Shown: one piece after another, positions 36,326 to 47,188 of the stretch
Position numbering within the stretch: the first letter of the stretch is position 1
Layout: each line of letters starts with the position of its first letter
Assembly (NCBI RefSeq): GCF_003324485.1
Contig: NZ_QODK01000001.1
Span: 124,001-188,000 of the forward strand
Direction of reading: 5' to 3'
Length of the DNA: 64,000 bases
From: Cohaesibacter intestini
GTDB lineage: Bacteria > Pseudomonadota > Alphaproteobacteria > Rhizobiales > Cohaesibacteraceae
The notes under the pieces: generated by a model
Seen by the model: the letters and a program-made list of their open reading frames with translations, nothing else
The model's database searches: none
Told to the model about the DNA's origin: nothing
Translations under genes and position numbers: made by a program

Positions 36326-37291
36326 TTATTGTTCGCTTTTTTGAGCCTGCCAAACTGAAACCAGTCCGTCAAGTTTCCCAACCTGTTTTCGTGTGTCAAT
36401 CAGGTCAAAAAGTGGTGCTGGCACCCATTTTGAGAGGAATTTGCTGGCCAAACCGAACGGAAGGTCGTCCCGCAGTGGGGCAGGCTTCCATTCTATGACC
36501 TTCAGATCGGCGCTCAAATCATGCTGTTTGATCAGCCAATCCTTGGCTGTTTCCGGCCCTCCGAGCTCATCGACCAGCTGCAACTCGACCGCCTGACCGC
36601 CGGTTACAACCCGACCATCAGCCAGCTTGAGGGTGGTTTCCCTGTCGAAAGGACGGCGGTTGGCGACAAGATCGACAAACCATTGATAGGAATCGTCAAT
36701 CATCCGCTGGATCATTGCTTCGGCTTCGGGATTGCGCTTTGAGAAGGGATTCGGCTCCGCCTTCAAGGGCGTGCTCTTGATGGCACGCATTTCAACTCCC
36801 ACCGTGTTCATCAGCTTGGTCACATCGGTATATTGGAAGATCACACCAATCGAGCCGGTGATGGTCGAGCGTCGGGCGAAGATCCGTTCCGCTGGCAGGG
36901 AGACCATATAGCCAGCAGAGGTCGCGATGCCGTCCATGCTGGTGACCAGAGGTTTTTTCTTGGCCAGCTTGCTCAGGGCCTCATACATGGCTTCACCGCC
37001 AGAGGTGGAACCGCCGGGACTGTTGACCGACAGGATCACTCCCTTGACCGCATCGCTTTGCTCGAGCTTGCGGATCAGGTCGAGCTTGCGCTGTTCCCCG
37101 AGAATCACGCCGTCGATTGTCAGCTTGGCGATATGCGGGCTGTTGCGCTTGAGATCGGGACTGTTGGCCACAACCGAGTAGCCGGCAACAGCTACCAACA
37201 AAATGAGAGACAGGATGGCAACAATGCGCCAGATGGACAGTTTGCGGCGCATTTGGCGCCGTTCGAGCGCGTGGTCTGTATCGAATATCAT
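36326..37291 (-). CDS. sppA: Signal peptide peptidase SppA (S49), short form
   Basis: About 321 aa from ATG 37291 (GGGAAG 5 bases upstream); an ATG 15 bases earlier is also open. One N-terminal membrane helix ([20 protein letters not shown]), then an S49 domain: [20 protein letters not shown], the catalytic Ser in [29 protein letters not shown], and the Lys in the following [12 protein letters not shown] region. It degrades cleaved signal peptides in the inner membrane. Half the size of E. coli SppA (618 aa), as in many bacteria. Confidence 0.92.
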   Translation of the reverse strand: MIFDTDHALERRQMRRKLSIWRIVAILSLILLVAVAGYSVVANSPDLKRNSPHIAKLTIDGVILGEQRKLDLIRKLEQSDAVKGVILSVNSPGGSTSGGEAMYEALSKLAKKKPLVTSMDGIATSAGYMVSLPAERIFARRSTITGSIGVIFQYTDVTKLMNTVGVEMRAIKSTPLKAEPNPFSKRNPEAEAMIQRMIDDSYQWFVDLVANRRPFDRETTLKLADGRVVTGGQAVELQLVDELGGPETAKDWLIKQHDLSADLKVIEWKPAPLRDDLPFGLASKFLSKWVPAPLFDLIDTRKQVGKLDGLVSVWQAQKSEQ

Positions 37292-37622
37292 CTTTGCTTC
37301 CCGCATCGCTCAGCCATGGCTGCGCAAGGCTCCAAGTCTTTGTTGGTTTCAGTCGTTGGCTTGATGGACGGATCCTAACCAAGAGTATCGGCTATGATTT
37401 AATACCCGCCTTGGACGGATTTGCAACGATCTTGACCGGTCGAGTTTAAGAAAGGGTTTGGGTGAACGGCAATTGGGCAGATTTTCGCATCAGGCAAAAG
37501 TCTCGCTTGATCAGCCGCATCGCCCATATTCCGCTCTGCCGCAAGGCAACAAAAAACCGCAGATGCAAGGCATCTGCGGTTTCTCATTTCAAATGTCATC
37601 CCTTGCGGGGCGACAGCAAATC
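37292..37622. other. Intergenic region between rpsA and sppA
   Basis: About 330 bases. The strong rpsA terminator lies at 37549-37581, so sppA needs its own promoter in about 37300-37540. No clear promoter or gene was recognised. Confidence 0.6.
37549..37581 (-). terminator. Rho-independent terminator of rpsA
   Basis: AACCGCAGATGC/GCATCTGCGGTT, 12 perfect pairs around a 3-base loop, followed on the minus strand by TTTTGTT. It lies 40 bases beyond the rpsA stop. Confidence 0.93.
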
Positions 37623-39317
37623 TTAGTCGTCGTCGCGGGCTTTCAGTGCAGCACCGAGAATGTCGCCAAGGGATGCGCCAGCATCGGAAGACCCGAACTG
37701 TGCAATGGCTTCTTTCTCTTCTGCAACTTCCAGCGCCTTGATGGAGACGGACAGTTTGCGGTTTTTCTTGTCGAACTGGGTGATGCGTGCGTCGACTTTT
37801 TCACCAACCTGGAAGCGGTCGGTGCGCTGGTCGCCACGGTCACGAGCAAGGTCACCACGGCGAATGAAGGCGGTCATGTCGCTGTCAACAACTTTGACTT
37901 CGAGACCGTTTTCTTTCACTTCGGTGATTTCACAGGTTACGATTGCACCACGCTTCATGTCGCCGGAAGCTTCCTCGAACGGATCGCTTTCAAGCTGCTT
38001 GATGCCAAGGGAAATACGCTCTTTGTCGACATCCACATCGAGGATGACGGCTTTGACCATATCGCCTTTGTTGTATTCTTCGAGAACCTGCTCGCCAGGA
38101 CGGTTCCAGTCCAGATCGGACAGGTGAACCATGCCGTCGACTTCGCTTTCGAGGCCGATGAAGAGACCGAATTCGGTCTTGTTCTTGACTTCGCCTTCGA
38201 CAACGGTGCCGGCTGGGTTTTTGTCAGCAAAGACAGCCCATGGATTGTCGAGAGTCTGTTTCAGGCCGAGGGATACGCGGCGTTTCACAGGATCGACTTC
38301 CAGGATCATCACTTCCACTTCCTGAGAGGTGGAAACGATTTTGCCCGGATGAACGTTCTTCTTGGTCCAAGACATTTCAGAAACGTGGATCAGGCCTTCG
38401 ATGCCTGGCTCCAGTTCAAGGAATGCGCCGTAATCGGTGATGTTGGTCACGCGACCGGTGAATTTGGAACCAACAGGGTAACGCTGTTCGATCTCGGTCC
38501 ATGGATCAACTTCAAGCTGCTTCATGCCGAGGGAAATGCGGTGCGTTTCCTGATTGACGCGAACGATCTGAACCTTGACGGTCTGGCCGATGGTCAACAC
38601 TTCGCTTGGATGGTTGATGCGGCGCCATGCAATGTCGGTGACGTGCAGCAGGCCGTCGATGCCACCCAGATCCACAAATGCACCATAGTCGGTGATGTTT
38701 TTGACAACACCCTCGACGGTCTGGCCTTCTTTGAGGTTCTGAACCAGCTCGGTGCGCAGTTCGGCGCGGGTCTCTTCCAGAATGACACGGCGAGACACAA
38801 CGATGTTGCCACGACGCTTGTCCATTTTCAGGATCTGGAAAGGCTGTGGGTTGTGCATCAGTGGGGTCACGTCGCGAACCGGGCGGATATCCACCTGGGA
38901 GCGCGGCAGGAAGGCAACAGCGCCATCCAGATCGACGGTGAAGCCGCCTTTGACCTGGTTGAAGATGACACCCTGAACTTTTTCTTCTGCTTCGAAGGCT
39001 TTTTCCAGCTTGCCCCAGCTCTCTTCACGACGTGCTTTGTCGCGGGAAAGGACAGCTTCGCCCATCGCATTTTCGATACGCTCGAGGTAGACTTCAACCT
39101 CGGAGCCAATCTCAAGACCACCGTCTTTTGCCTGTGCACCAAACTCCTTCAGCGCAACACGGCCTTCGACTTTCAAGCCAACATCGATGATTGCCATGTC
39201 TTTTTCGATGCCGACAACCGTGCCTTTGATCACGGAACCTTCATGTGGCTCCGTTTCACTGAAGGACTGGTCGAGCAGCGCGGCAAAATCGTCCATGGTC
39301 GGATTAAGATCGCTCAT
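37623..39317 (-). CDS. rpsA: Ribosomal protein S1
   Basis: 564 aa with six S1 (OB-fold) repeats, for example VIKGTVVGIEKDMAIIDVGL, VEGVVKNITDYGAFVDLGGI, FTGRVTNITDYGAFLELEPG and VEGEVKNKTEFGLFIGLESE. It binds mRNA near the 30S platform and is needed for initiation on most messages. The start at 39317 has AGGAG 5-6 bases upstream and gives MSDLNPTMDDFAALL, the family N terminus; the longer frame to 39374 is not conserved. It is preceded by a leader of nearly 300 bases and followed by a strong terminator. Order aroA-cmk-rpsA is widely conserved. Confidence 0.97.
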   Translation of the reverse strand: MSDLNPTMDDFAALLDQSFSETEPHEGSVIKGTVVGIEKDMAIIDVGLKVEGRVALKEFGAQAKDGGLEIGSEVEVYLERIENAMGEAVLSRDKARREESWGKLEKAFEAEEKVQGVIFNQVKGGFTVDLDGAVAFLPRSQVDIRPVRDVTPLMHNPQPFQILKMDKRRGNIVVSRRVILEETRAELRTELVQNLKEGQTVEGVVKNITDYGAFVDLGGIDGLLHVTDIAWRRINHPSEVLTIGQTVKVQIVRVNQETHRISLGMKQLEVDPWTEIEQRYPVGSKFTGRVTNITDYGAFLELEPGIEGLIHVSEMSWTKKNVHPGKIVSTSQEVEVMILEVDPVKRRVSLGLKQTLDNPWAVFADKNPAGTVVEGEVKNKTEFGLFIGLESEVDGMVHLSDLDWNRPGEQVLEEYNKGDMVKAVILDVDVDKERISLGIKQLESDPFEEASGDMKRGAIVTCEITEVKENGLEVKVVDSDMTAFIRRGDLARDRGDQRTDRFQVGEKVDARITQFDKKNRKLSVSIKALEVAEEKEAIAQFGSSDAGASLGDILGAALKARDDD

Positions 39318-39608
39318 AAAATCTCCTAAATAGCCCCCGATGGGGCCCGGCGCGCCAATTGGTTCGTGTTTCACAAAGCTTCCTTCCGACCCTGTCTTTT
39401 TACAAAGACAAGCCCACCCTTTTTGAAAAAGGTATGGTCCGGCGCGTAAACGGCCGGTCAGAAGCCGAATTTTTTGATATTCCGTCCCGAATCCAGGGAG
39501 GGTGTGGACAGGCCCGTCAAGGTCCCCTTGCTCAACTTGCCCGCATCCCCCGTTGCATCCTGCCGTACATATCAGAAAAAGATCAAACGATCAGTCACTT
39601 AGCGACGA
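39318..39608 (-). other. rpsA 5' region
   Basis: About 290 bases between the cmk terminator and the rpsA start, with no supported gene. The rpsA promoter and possibly an autoregulatory leader lie here. No specific promoter pair was assigned. Confidence 0.55.
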
Positions 39609-39630
39609 CAAAAAGGGCACATCTGCGCCC
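39609..39630 (-). terminator. Terminator of cmk
   Basis: On the minus strand GGGCGC-AGAT-GTGCCC (one G-T pair) is followed by TTTTTGT. It starts 8 bases after the cmk stop, separating cmk from rpsA. Confidence 0.75.
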
Positions 39631-39637
39631 TCGCCTG

Positions 39638-40270
39638 TCAGAGACTGCGATTTTTCTTTTCCTCAACGATGCGCACGGCATGCTGGAATGCGCTTTCTAT
39701 ATCCAATTTTGATGTATCAAGCAAGTGGGCATCTGCTGCAGGCACCAGCGGCGCAACCGCGCGGTTTTGGTCACGTTCGTCCCGCTGTTTGACGTCGGCG
39801 AGCACCTGCTCATAGTCAGCCGCCTCGCCGCGGGAGAGAATCTCATCCGTACGGCGGCGCGCGCGCACCTTGGCACTAGCGGTGACAAACAGCTTCACAT
39901 CCGCATCCGGGCAGACGACCGTACCGATATCGCGACCATCAAGCACCGCACCGCCAGGGCGGTTGGCAAAGGTGCGCTGGGCTTCCAGCAAGGCTGTGCG
40001 CACCTTTGGCATGACGGCGACCTTGGAGGCTGCATTGCCAATTTCATGGGCGGACAGAACCGAGCGATCAAGACTGGCAAGGTTAAGCGCTGCCGCCGCT
40101 TCGGCAGCCAGATCCTCGTTATCCAGAGGCAGGCCAGCGCGCAGCAAGGCGTGCGCCACGGCGCGGAAGGTCAGACCCGTATCCAGATGAGGGATCTCAA
40201 GCATCGTAGCGAGTTTGCGTGCCATGGTCCCTTTGCCCGATGCAGCCGGGCCGTCAATTGCGATAATCAT
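39638..40270 (-). CDS. cmk: Cytidylate kinase
   Basis: 210 aa from ATG 40270: [20 protein letters not shown] is the P-loop. Further motifs are [36 protein letters not shown] and [15 protein letters not shown]. It phosphorylates CMP and dCMP. Upstream codons in the same frame (to 40423) encode the translation of an 11-base tandem repeat and are not conserved, so the start at 40270 is preferred even though the Shine-Dalgarno is weak. Confidence 0.95.
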   Translation of the reverse strand: MIIAIDGPAASGKGTMARKLATMLEIPHLDTGLTFRAVAHALLRAGLPLDNEDLAAEAAAALNLASLDRSVLSAHEIGNAASKVAVMPKVRTALLEAQRTFANRPGGAVLDGRDIGTVVCPDADVKLFVTASAKVRARRRTDEILSRGEAADYEQVLADVKQRDERDQNRAVAPLVPAADAHLLDTSKLDIESAFQHAVRIVEEKKNRSL

Positions 40271-40284
40271 GCACCAATGTCTTT

Positions 40285-40328
40285 CCAATGGATGGCCAAT
40301 GGACGGCCAATGGACGGCCAATGGTCGG
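40285..40328. repeat. Four tandem 11-base repeats in the cmk leader
   Basis: CCAATGGATGG, CCAATGGACGG, CCAATGGACGG, CCAATGGTCGG: four contiguous units differing only at position 8-9. The array ends 15 bases upstream of the cmk ATG (minus strand), where it reads as repeated CATTGG. The leader has no good Shine-Dalgarno otherwise. Confidence 0.9.
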
Positions 40329-40461
40329 CATGCGGGCCTCAGAGTGGGCCTCTGCATAGTCAGGCATTCATGTATCCGAGTCGCCGTGCGAGGGACAGGC
40401 CTTGGAAGCGAGAAACTTGGCATGGGGTAACCTTATCCGTGCAACGGTGAGGATACCGCGA

Positions 40462-42607
<2,146 letters not shown>

Positions 42608-42800
42608 TCAGGGGCCGTAATTATGATCAAACAGGCACCGACTTACACCAAATGACGCACTACGTCACGCCACTACACATATAAAAACGCAAATTGGCCC
42701 CGGTTTCGCCTTTTAGCTTTTGACAGGCAGCGCAAGGTTAGATAAGGGAGATGGTCAAACTCACACAAGATTCAACAATTCAAGTCGAAGAGGCAAAGCT

Positions 42801-43184
42801 GTGGCACGACCAGAATTGGGTACAAAGCGCGTCTGTCTGGAATGCGGCGCCAAATATTATGACCTGAACCGCGATCCCATCACCTGCCCCAAATGTGGCA
42901 CCATCTTTGAAATGGACACTCCGAAACCCGCCGAAGTGGCAGAGGTGGAAGAGCAAGAAGATGAAGTCGTCGCCGAAAGCGATGATGCTGCAGAAGAAGC
43001 TGGGGCAGAAGTCATTTCTCTGGAAGACGCCGACGCAGAACAGGCATCAGACATTGATGTTCCTGATCTCGACGACGATGACAGCAATGATGACGATGAC
43101 GTTTTCCTTGACGATGAGGAAGATGAAGAAGCGCTTGGCGCCATCGGTCTCGACGTTGCGGTTTCTTCCGACGACGAAGACTAA
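42801..43184 (+). CDS. FYDLN-acid family (TIGR02300) zinc-ribbon protein
   Basis: 127 aa from GTG 42801 (AGAGG about 7 bases upstream); an ATG-less longer frame to 42720 is not conserved. RPELGTKRVCLECGAKYYDL and PITCPKCGTIF form a treble-clef Cys4 zinc ribbon at residues 11-40. The rest is almost entirely Asp, Glu and Ala. This family is alphaproteobacterial, sits next to aroA on the opposite strand, and has no proven function. The acidic tail suggests interaction with basic proteins or nucleic-acid mimicry, which is inference. Confidence 0.88.
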   Translation: MARPELGTKRVCLECGAKYYDLNRDPITCPKCGTIFEMDTPKPAEVAEVEEQEDEVVAESDDAAEEAGAEVISLEDADAEQASDIDVPDLDDDDSNDDDDVFLDDEEDEEALGAIGLDVAVSSDDED

Positions 43185-43242
43185 GCTGAACAGGTGCGCT
43201 TCGGCGCAAATGACCAGATCCGGACCACCCAACCGGACCCCC

Positions 43243-43275
43243 AAAAAGCGCGACGCTTGCCGTCGCGCTTTTTTT
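43243..43275. terminator. Bidirectional-looking terminator after the FYDLN gene
   Basis: AAAAAGCGCGACG/CGTCGCGCTTTTT with a 5-base loop and T-run on both sides. It lies 59 bases past the stop. Confidence 0.92.
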
Positions 43276-43474
43276 CGTATGAGCCTTGTTCAAGCATTCA
43301 CGCCATCTTCCGGAAGGGTGCGACCAGCATCTCACTCCACAAGCTGTGGCTTGTGACGCCCTTGATTTTTCACAAGCTTTGGAAAAATCACAAACTGATG
43401 AAATTGGCTATTGATTTCACTGAAACCGTTCAATATGTTCCGCTCACCACCGACGGACACCCGTCACAAAATGT

Positions 43475-43550
43475 GGGGCTATAGCTCAGTTGGGAGAGCG
43501 CGTGAATGGCATTCACGAGGTCAGCGGTTCGATCCCGCTTAGCTCCACCA
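43475..43550 (+). tRNA. tRNA-Ala (anticodon GGC)
   Basis: 76 bases with encoded CCA. Acceptor GGGGCTA pairs with TAGCTCC, leaving the G3-U70 wobble that is the alanine identity element. The D-arm has AGCTCAGTTGGGAGAGC, the anticodon stem CGTGA/TCACG holds ATGGCAT, and the T-arm has GCGGTTCGATCCCGC. An upstream region with several short hairpins (43338-43355, 43363-43390) precedes it. Confidence 0.97.
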
Positions 43551-43613
43551 TTTCTTCCCATGCCATCGATATCTCTAATTACCGTTTGATTTCAGGCGTT
43601 TAGTTTGCTGTAT

Positions 43614-43636
43614 TGGTACACAACACTGGTACACAA
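43614..43636. repeat. Direct repeat TGGTACACAA downstream of tRNA-Ala
   Basis: Two exact 10-base copies separated by CAC, 64 bases past the tRNA. Short direct repeats of this kind flank attachment sites of tyrosine-recombinase elements as arm-binding sites. No integrase gene remains. Confidence 0.6.
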
Positions 43637-43680
43637 AGACAGAGAACACCCCTTTGTCACGCGCCGCTCGCTTGGCTCGT

Positions 43681-43794
43681 TCAGAACGCAATCTTGGCTT
43701 TGAAATCGGCGGAATAGCGCTTTCTCTTCGTCATGTCGGATCGTCTTTCTTCTCAGGCAATCCACCTTAACATATGGTCCAAATTCCAGGACCA
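43681..43794 (-). pseudogene. Left-end stump of an IS3-family element (OrfA start)
   Basis: On the minus strand, from ATG 43734: MTKRKRYSADFKAKIAF then a stop. This matches the N terminus of IS3-family OrfA, a helix-turn-helix transposase subunit. Sixty bases upstream lies TGGTCC/GGACCA, a likely end of the element. All downstream OrfA and OrfB sequence is missing, so it is a deletion remnant. Confidence 0.62.
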
Positions 43795-44059
43795 CCTCTC
43801 TAGGTCGATCTTGGTGAGCATCTCAGCCATCTTCCCGGCCCACCGGTAAGCACGACGTTTTCAGCATTTTCTGTGAACTCGCCGCGATGGAGTTGTCGGA
43901 CGATGAGTTGATGAAATGTTGCGTCTCAATCGAATGTCCCGAATGTGGAAACTGGCTACAGGGAAGAAGCCCCGTGCGAGGGTCCGCTGAGGGCCGCGAT
44001 TGCTAATGCAGTCGCAAGCTATGTCCCCGGGCCAGAGGACGAGGCTCCTTCCCTGCAGC
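43795..44059. other. Non-coding stretch between IS stump and epimerase-like gene
   Basis: About 265 bases with only short frames that overlap neighbours. No repeat of the tRNA-Ala 3' end was found here, so a right attachment site is not visible. Confidence 0.5.
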
Positions 44060-44947
44060 CTAGCTTCCCAGATACATGCGCCAATTATATTCGGGCCGGA
44101 AGCCAAGCATCCTCTTGGCTTTGTCATTGGAATAGAAGGTCTCCGTGGGACCCATATCTCGACAAGGCACACCCTGATAATATGTCTCGATCAGTTCAGA
44201 TGTGCTTGCTGCAACCGAATGATCGTCATTTGATACGTTGAAGATCTCGAAGCCGAGTCCATCGGTTTTAAGGCAACGATCAACCATCTGCCCCAAATCC
44301 CGCGCATCGATATAGGCAAAGATATTGCGTCGCCGCAGCGAAGCGTCGGCCAGATAGGCCGGGAAATCCTGTTCATATTCGTGGGGTTCGATCACATTGT
44401 TGATGCGCAACCCATAGATATCGAACCCACTGCGCCGCTGAAACGAGCGGGCCGTTACTTCATTGGCAACCTTCGACATGGCGTAGCTGTCTTCGGGAAT
44501 GACAGGATGTTCTTCATCGATCGGCAAATAGTCCGGTTTGCGCTCGCCGTCTGCAAAACAGACGCCATAGGTCGTCTCGGACGATGCGAAGATGATCTTG
44601 CGCACACCGAATTTCACCGCCGCATCGATGACGTTGTAGGTGCCGATCGTATTGACCCGATAGCATTCATTGTCCGAGGTCAGCAGCAAGCGCGGCACCG
44701 CCGCGAAATGCACAACAGCATCGAACTTTGGCACCCCTTCGCCCGGCTCCAGTTCGTCAAATCCGGCATAGCTTGCCATGACATCGAACATTTGACCTGC
44801 ATCGGTCACGTCGGCCAAACGGTTCTCGACACCGGGTAGATCCAGTGGAACCCGATCAACATTGAGCACACGATGGCCTTTTTCAACCAGATAAGACACA
44901 GCATGGCGTCCCGCCTTGCCCGATCCGCCGGTAAACAAAATCCGCAT
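44060..44947 (-). CDS. NAD-dependent epimerase/dehydratase family protein
   Basis: 295 aa extended SDR. MRILFTGGSGKAGRHAVSYL is the dinucleotide loop (GGxGxxG), followed by VVHFAAVPRL, IFASSETTYGV (Ser/Thr) and the Y-x3-K of SYAMSKVANEV, then VSNDDHSVAASTSEL. This is the UDP-glucose 4-epimerase/dTDP-glucose dehydratase superfamily; substrate unknown. It may act on sugar nucleotides, but there is no polysaccharide cluster beside it. The 445 bases upstream hold nothing recognised. Confidence 0.85.
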   Translation of the reverse strand: MRILFTGGSGKAGRHAVSYLVEKGHRVLNVDRVPLDLPGVENRLADVTDAGQMFDVMASYAGFDELEPGEGVPKFDAVVHFAAVPRLLLTSDNECYRVNTIGTYNVIDAAVKFGVRKIIFASSETTYGVCFADGERKPDYLPIDEEHPVIPEDSYAMSKVANEVTARSFQRRSGFDIYGLRINNVIEPHEYEQDFPAYLADASLRRRNIFAYIDARDLGQMVDRCLKTDGLGFEIFNVSNDDHSVAASTSELIETYYQGVPCRDMGPTETFYSNDKAKRMLGFRPEYNWRMYLGS

Positions 44948-45392
44948 GAGAGTCCCCCTCCAATTTTACAGGCATCACCATACGCCCAAATCCCTGACCA
45001 CTCAAATGGATGCAACCAGAGAATGAGCAGATTGGTGGGGAAAGGCACGAGCATGCTGCCCTTCGATCCCCCCCTTCAATCCAAACAACTCAGCAGATCG
45101 ATAGAGGCATAGCGAATGTCTCGAACGGTCGTTCTGGCTGCCCAGCGGTCACAGGGCCACAGGAAATGCTGCACTCCGTTCGAATGGCAGAACATCAGAA
45201 GCTGAGGTGTGTCCATCACGCAGGATTTGCCCTTTGTACCTTTCCGTGAAGGCGTAAAGGTCCATTATCTCTGGAGCGTAGAAATGCAAATTGGTCACGG
45301 ACGGTGTCAAGTCTTGCTCGCTGGCAGCGCTTGAACGCATGGCAATTTCTAAGGGCAACCTATTGCACCATTTGGACACCGGCAAAAGCTTG
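44948..45392. other. Intergenic region with no recognised gene
   Basis: About 445 bases. A frame at 45149-45433 (minus strand) encodes 94 residues but overlaps the end of the ABC ATPase gene and shows no family features, so it is not called. Promoter elements for the epimerase-like gene are expected near 44950-45050. Confidence 0.45.
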
Positions 45393-46151
45393 TTAATCGG
45401 GCCTGAAGCGGATGTGCAGCGCGCCGTTGTCATGTGTCACTTCGGCATTGGTTCTGAAAACATCCTGTATCAAGTCTTCCGTCAATACCGCGTGTGGCGT
45501 GCCGCATGTGTGCATGGCTCCGGCTTCAAGGATCATGATCCGGTCGCAGAACATGGCTGCGAGATTGAGATCATGCAGGGCAATCACACTGGTCAGATCG
45601 AGGTCGCGCACCAGTCGCAAGATTTCGATCTGGTGGTGGATATCGAGGTGATTGGTCGGCTCGTCAAGGAACATCACTGTCGGGTCTTGAGCCAAGGCTC
45701 TGGCAATATGGACACGCTGGCGCTCGCCGCCCGAGAGGGTTTGCCAGGCTTGCCCGCTGTGGCTTGACATATCCACGCGCTCAAGGGCTGTCACCACAGC
45801 AACCTCATCAGCATCCGTCCAACCGGACAAAGCGGAGCGATGCGGCGTCCGGCCCAATCGCACCACATCGCGCACCGTCACATTGGTATCTGTTGCTGCA
45901 TTCTGATGCACAAAGGCGATTTCACGCGCCAAGGCACGCCTTGGCACTTTGGCAATATCCCTGTCGTTGATTGCCACCTGACCGGACTGCGGCGATTTGA
46001 GACCTGCCAGCAACCGCAGCAGTGAAGACTTGCCGGACCCGTTTGGGCCGATGAGGCCGAGGGTTTCCCCTTCGCTCACATCAAGGGAAATGTCCCGCAC
46101 GATCTCTCTGCGCTTGACGCCCCAGACGAGATTTTGGGCTTTCACGCTCAT
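45393..46151 (-). CDS. ABC transporter ATPase, FecE/HmuV type
   Basis: 252 aa. Walker A is LIGPNGSGKSSLLRLLAGL; Q-loop VHQNAATD; signature LSGGERQRVHIARAL; Walker B PTVMFLDEPTNHLDI; H-loop ALHDLNLAAMF. It powers uptake of a ferric siderophore, heme or cobalamin with the two upstream proteins. Its start overlaps the permease stop by 4 bases. Confidence 0.92.
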   Translation of the reverse strand: MSVKAQNLVWGVKRREIVRDISLDVSEGETLGLIGPNGSGKSSLLRLLAGLKSPQSGQVAINDRDIAKVPRRALAREIAFVHQNAATDTNVTVRDVVRLGRTPHRSALSGWTDADEVAVVTALERVDMSSHSGQAWQTLSGGERQRVHIARALAQDPTVMFLDEPTNHLDIHHQIEILRLVRDLDLTSVIALHDLNLAAMFCDRIMILEAGAMHTCGTPHAVLTEDLIQDVFRTNAEVTHDNGALHIRFRPD

Positions 46152-47188
46152 GATTGTGGCCTCGCACGATAGAGAATGATGGCAAAGAATGGCACACCAA
46201 CCAGCGCAGTCACGACCCCGATGGGAACCGTTTGCTGACCTGCGACCACGCGCGATGCGATGTCGGCAACCACCATGAAGATGGCCCCCACAATGGCTGA
46301 GGCCGGCAACAGGCGCAGATGCATCGGCCCCACCACATAGCGTGCTGCATGGGGTACCACCAATCCGACAAATCCGATTGCCCCGACCATGCTGACGATG
46401 GTTGCTGTCATCAAGGCGGTCACCGCAAACAGGATCAGACGGATCCGCGCCACCGGCACGCCAAGAGCGGCGGCATCCTCATCACCAAATGTGAAGGCGT
46501 CAAGCGCCCGTCCCATCCAGATGCAGATTGCAAGGCTGGTCGCGATAACAATCAGCAAAAGCTGGAAATCGGGCCAGCGAACACCGCCAAAGCTGCCCAG
46601 AAGCCAGAACATCACATCCCGGGCCTGCTGGGCATTGCCCGACGTTGTGACAATATAGGAGGTCAGCGCATTGAACAGTTGGGAGGCTGCGACACCGGCA
46701 AGAATGGTATGGTTCGGTCCGCTGGTGGCGCCGTTCGAAAGCAAAGCCACCAAGCCGAATGCGGCAAAGGCCCCAGCAAAGGCGCCGAACGGCAAGGACA
46801 TGCTCCCCGCACCGATCCCCAGCACGATCACGCAAACCGCACCAGTGGATGCGCCTGCGGAAATGCCAAGCACAAATGGCTCAGCAAGGGGATTGCGCAG
46901 CAAGGCCTGCAAAATGGCCCCACAAATGGCCAAACCGGCCCCGGCGAGGGCCGCCACAAGCGCACGGCTCAGGCGCAAGCTCCAGACCACGCTTTGCTCG
47001 ATCGCAGGAATATCGGCGTGTGTGAAGCCAAGCTCATTGGTGATGGCCAGAAACACTGTCCGGAGGCTGATATCATAAGCGCCAATCGCCGTCGCAAAGG
47101 CGACGGCGAGAGCGAGTGCAGCCATTGACAGGCCCAGAAGCACAAACAAACGAAGGGCTCCGGGTTCCGGCTTTTTAAGTCGTGTCAC
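46148..47188 (-). CDS. FecCD-family ABC permease
   Basis: 346 aa with about 10 membrane helices. Family motifs include SLRLSRALVAALAGAGLAIC, AILQALLRNPLAEPFVLGIS and VGLVVPHAARYVVG near the C-terminal coupling helix. Transports a metal chelate across the inner membrane. A single permease gene is present, so it works as a homodimer. Overlaps both neighbours by 4 bases. Confidence 0.92.
   Translation of the reverse strand: MTRLKKPEPGALRLFVLLGLSMAALALAVAFATAIGAYDISLRTVFLAITNELGFTHADIPAIEQSVVWSLRLSRALVAALAGAGLAICGAILQALLRNPLAEPFVLGISAGASTGAVCVIVLGIGAGSMSLPFGAFAGAFAAFGLVALLSNGATSGPNHTILAGVAASQLFNALTSYIVTTSGNAQQARDVMFWLLGSFGGVRWPDFQLLLIVIATSLAICIWMGRALDAFTFGDEDAAALGVPVARIRLILFAVTALMTATIVSMVGAIGFVGLVVPHAARYVVGPMHLRLLPASAIVGAIFMVVADIASRVVAGQQTVPIGVVTALVGVPFFAIILYRARPQS

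Noticed and set aside
37458-39329. A 623-codon open frame on the plus strand covering all of rpsA
   Set aside because: It is the antisense shadow of rpsA, whose minus frame gives six S1 domains. No family pattern is visible in the plus translation.
40285-40328. CRISPR-like repeat array
   Set aside because: Units are only 11 bases, contiguous and without spacers, so it is a tandem repeat.
43945-44241. A 98-codon plus-strand frame beyond the IS stump
   Set aside because: It mostly overlaps the epimerase-like gene antisense and shows no domain.
45149-45433. A 94-codon minus-strand frame in the gap before the ABC ATPase
   Set aside because: It overlaps the end of the ATPase gene, has no good ribosome-binding site, and matches no family known to me.
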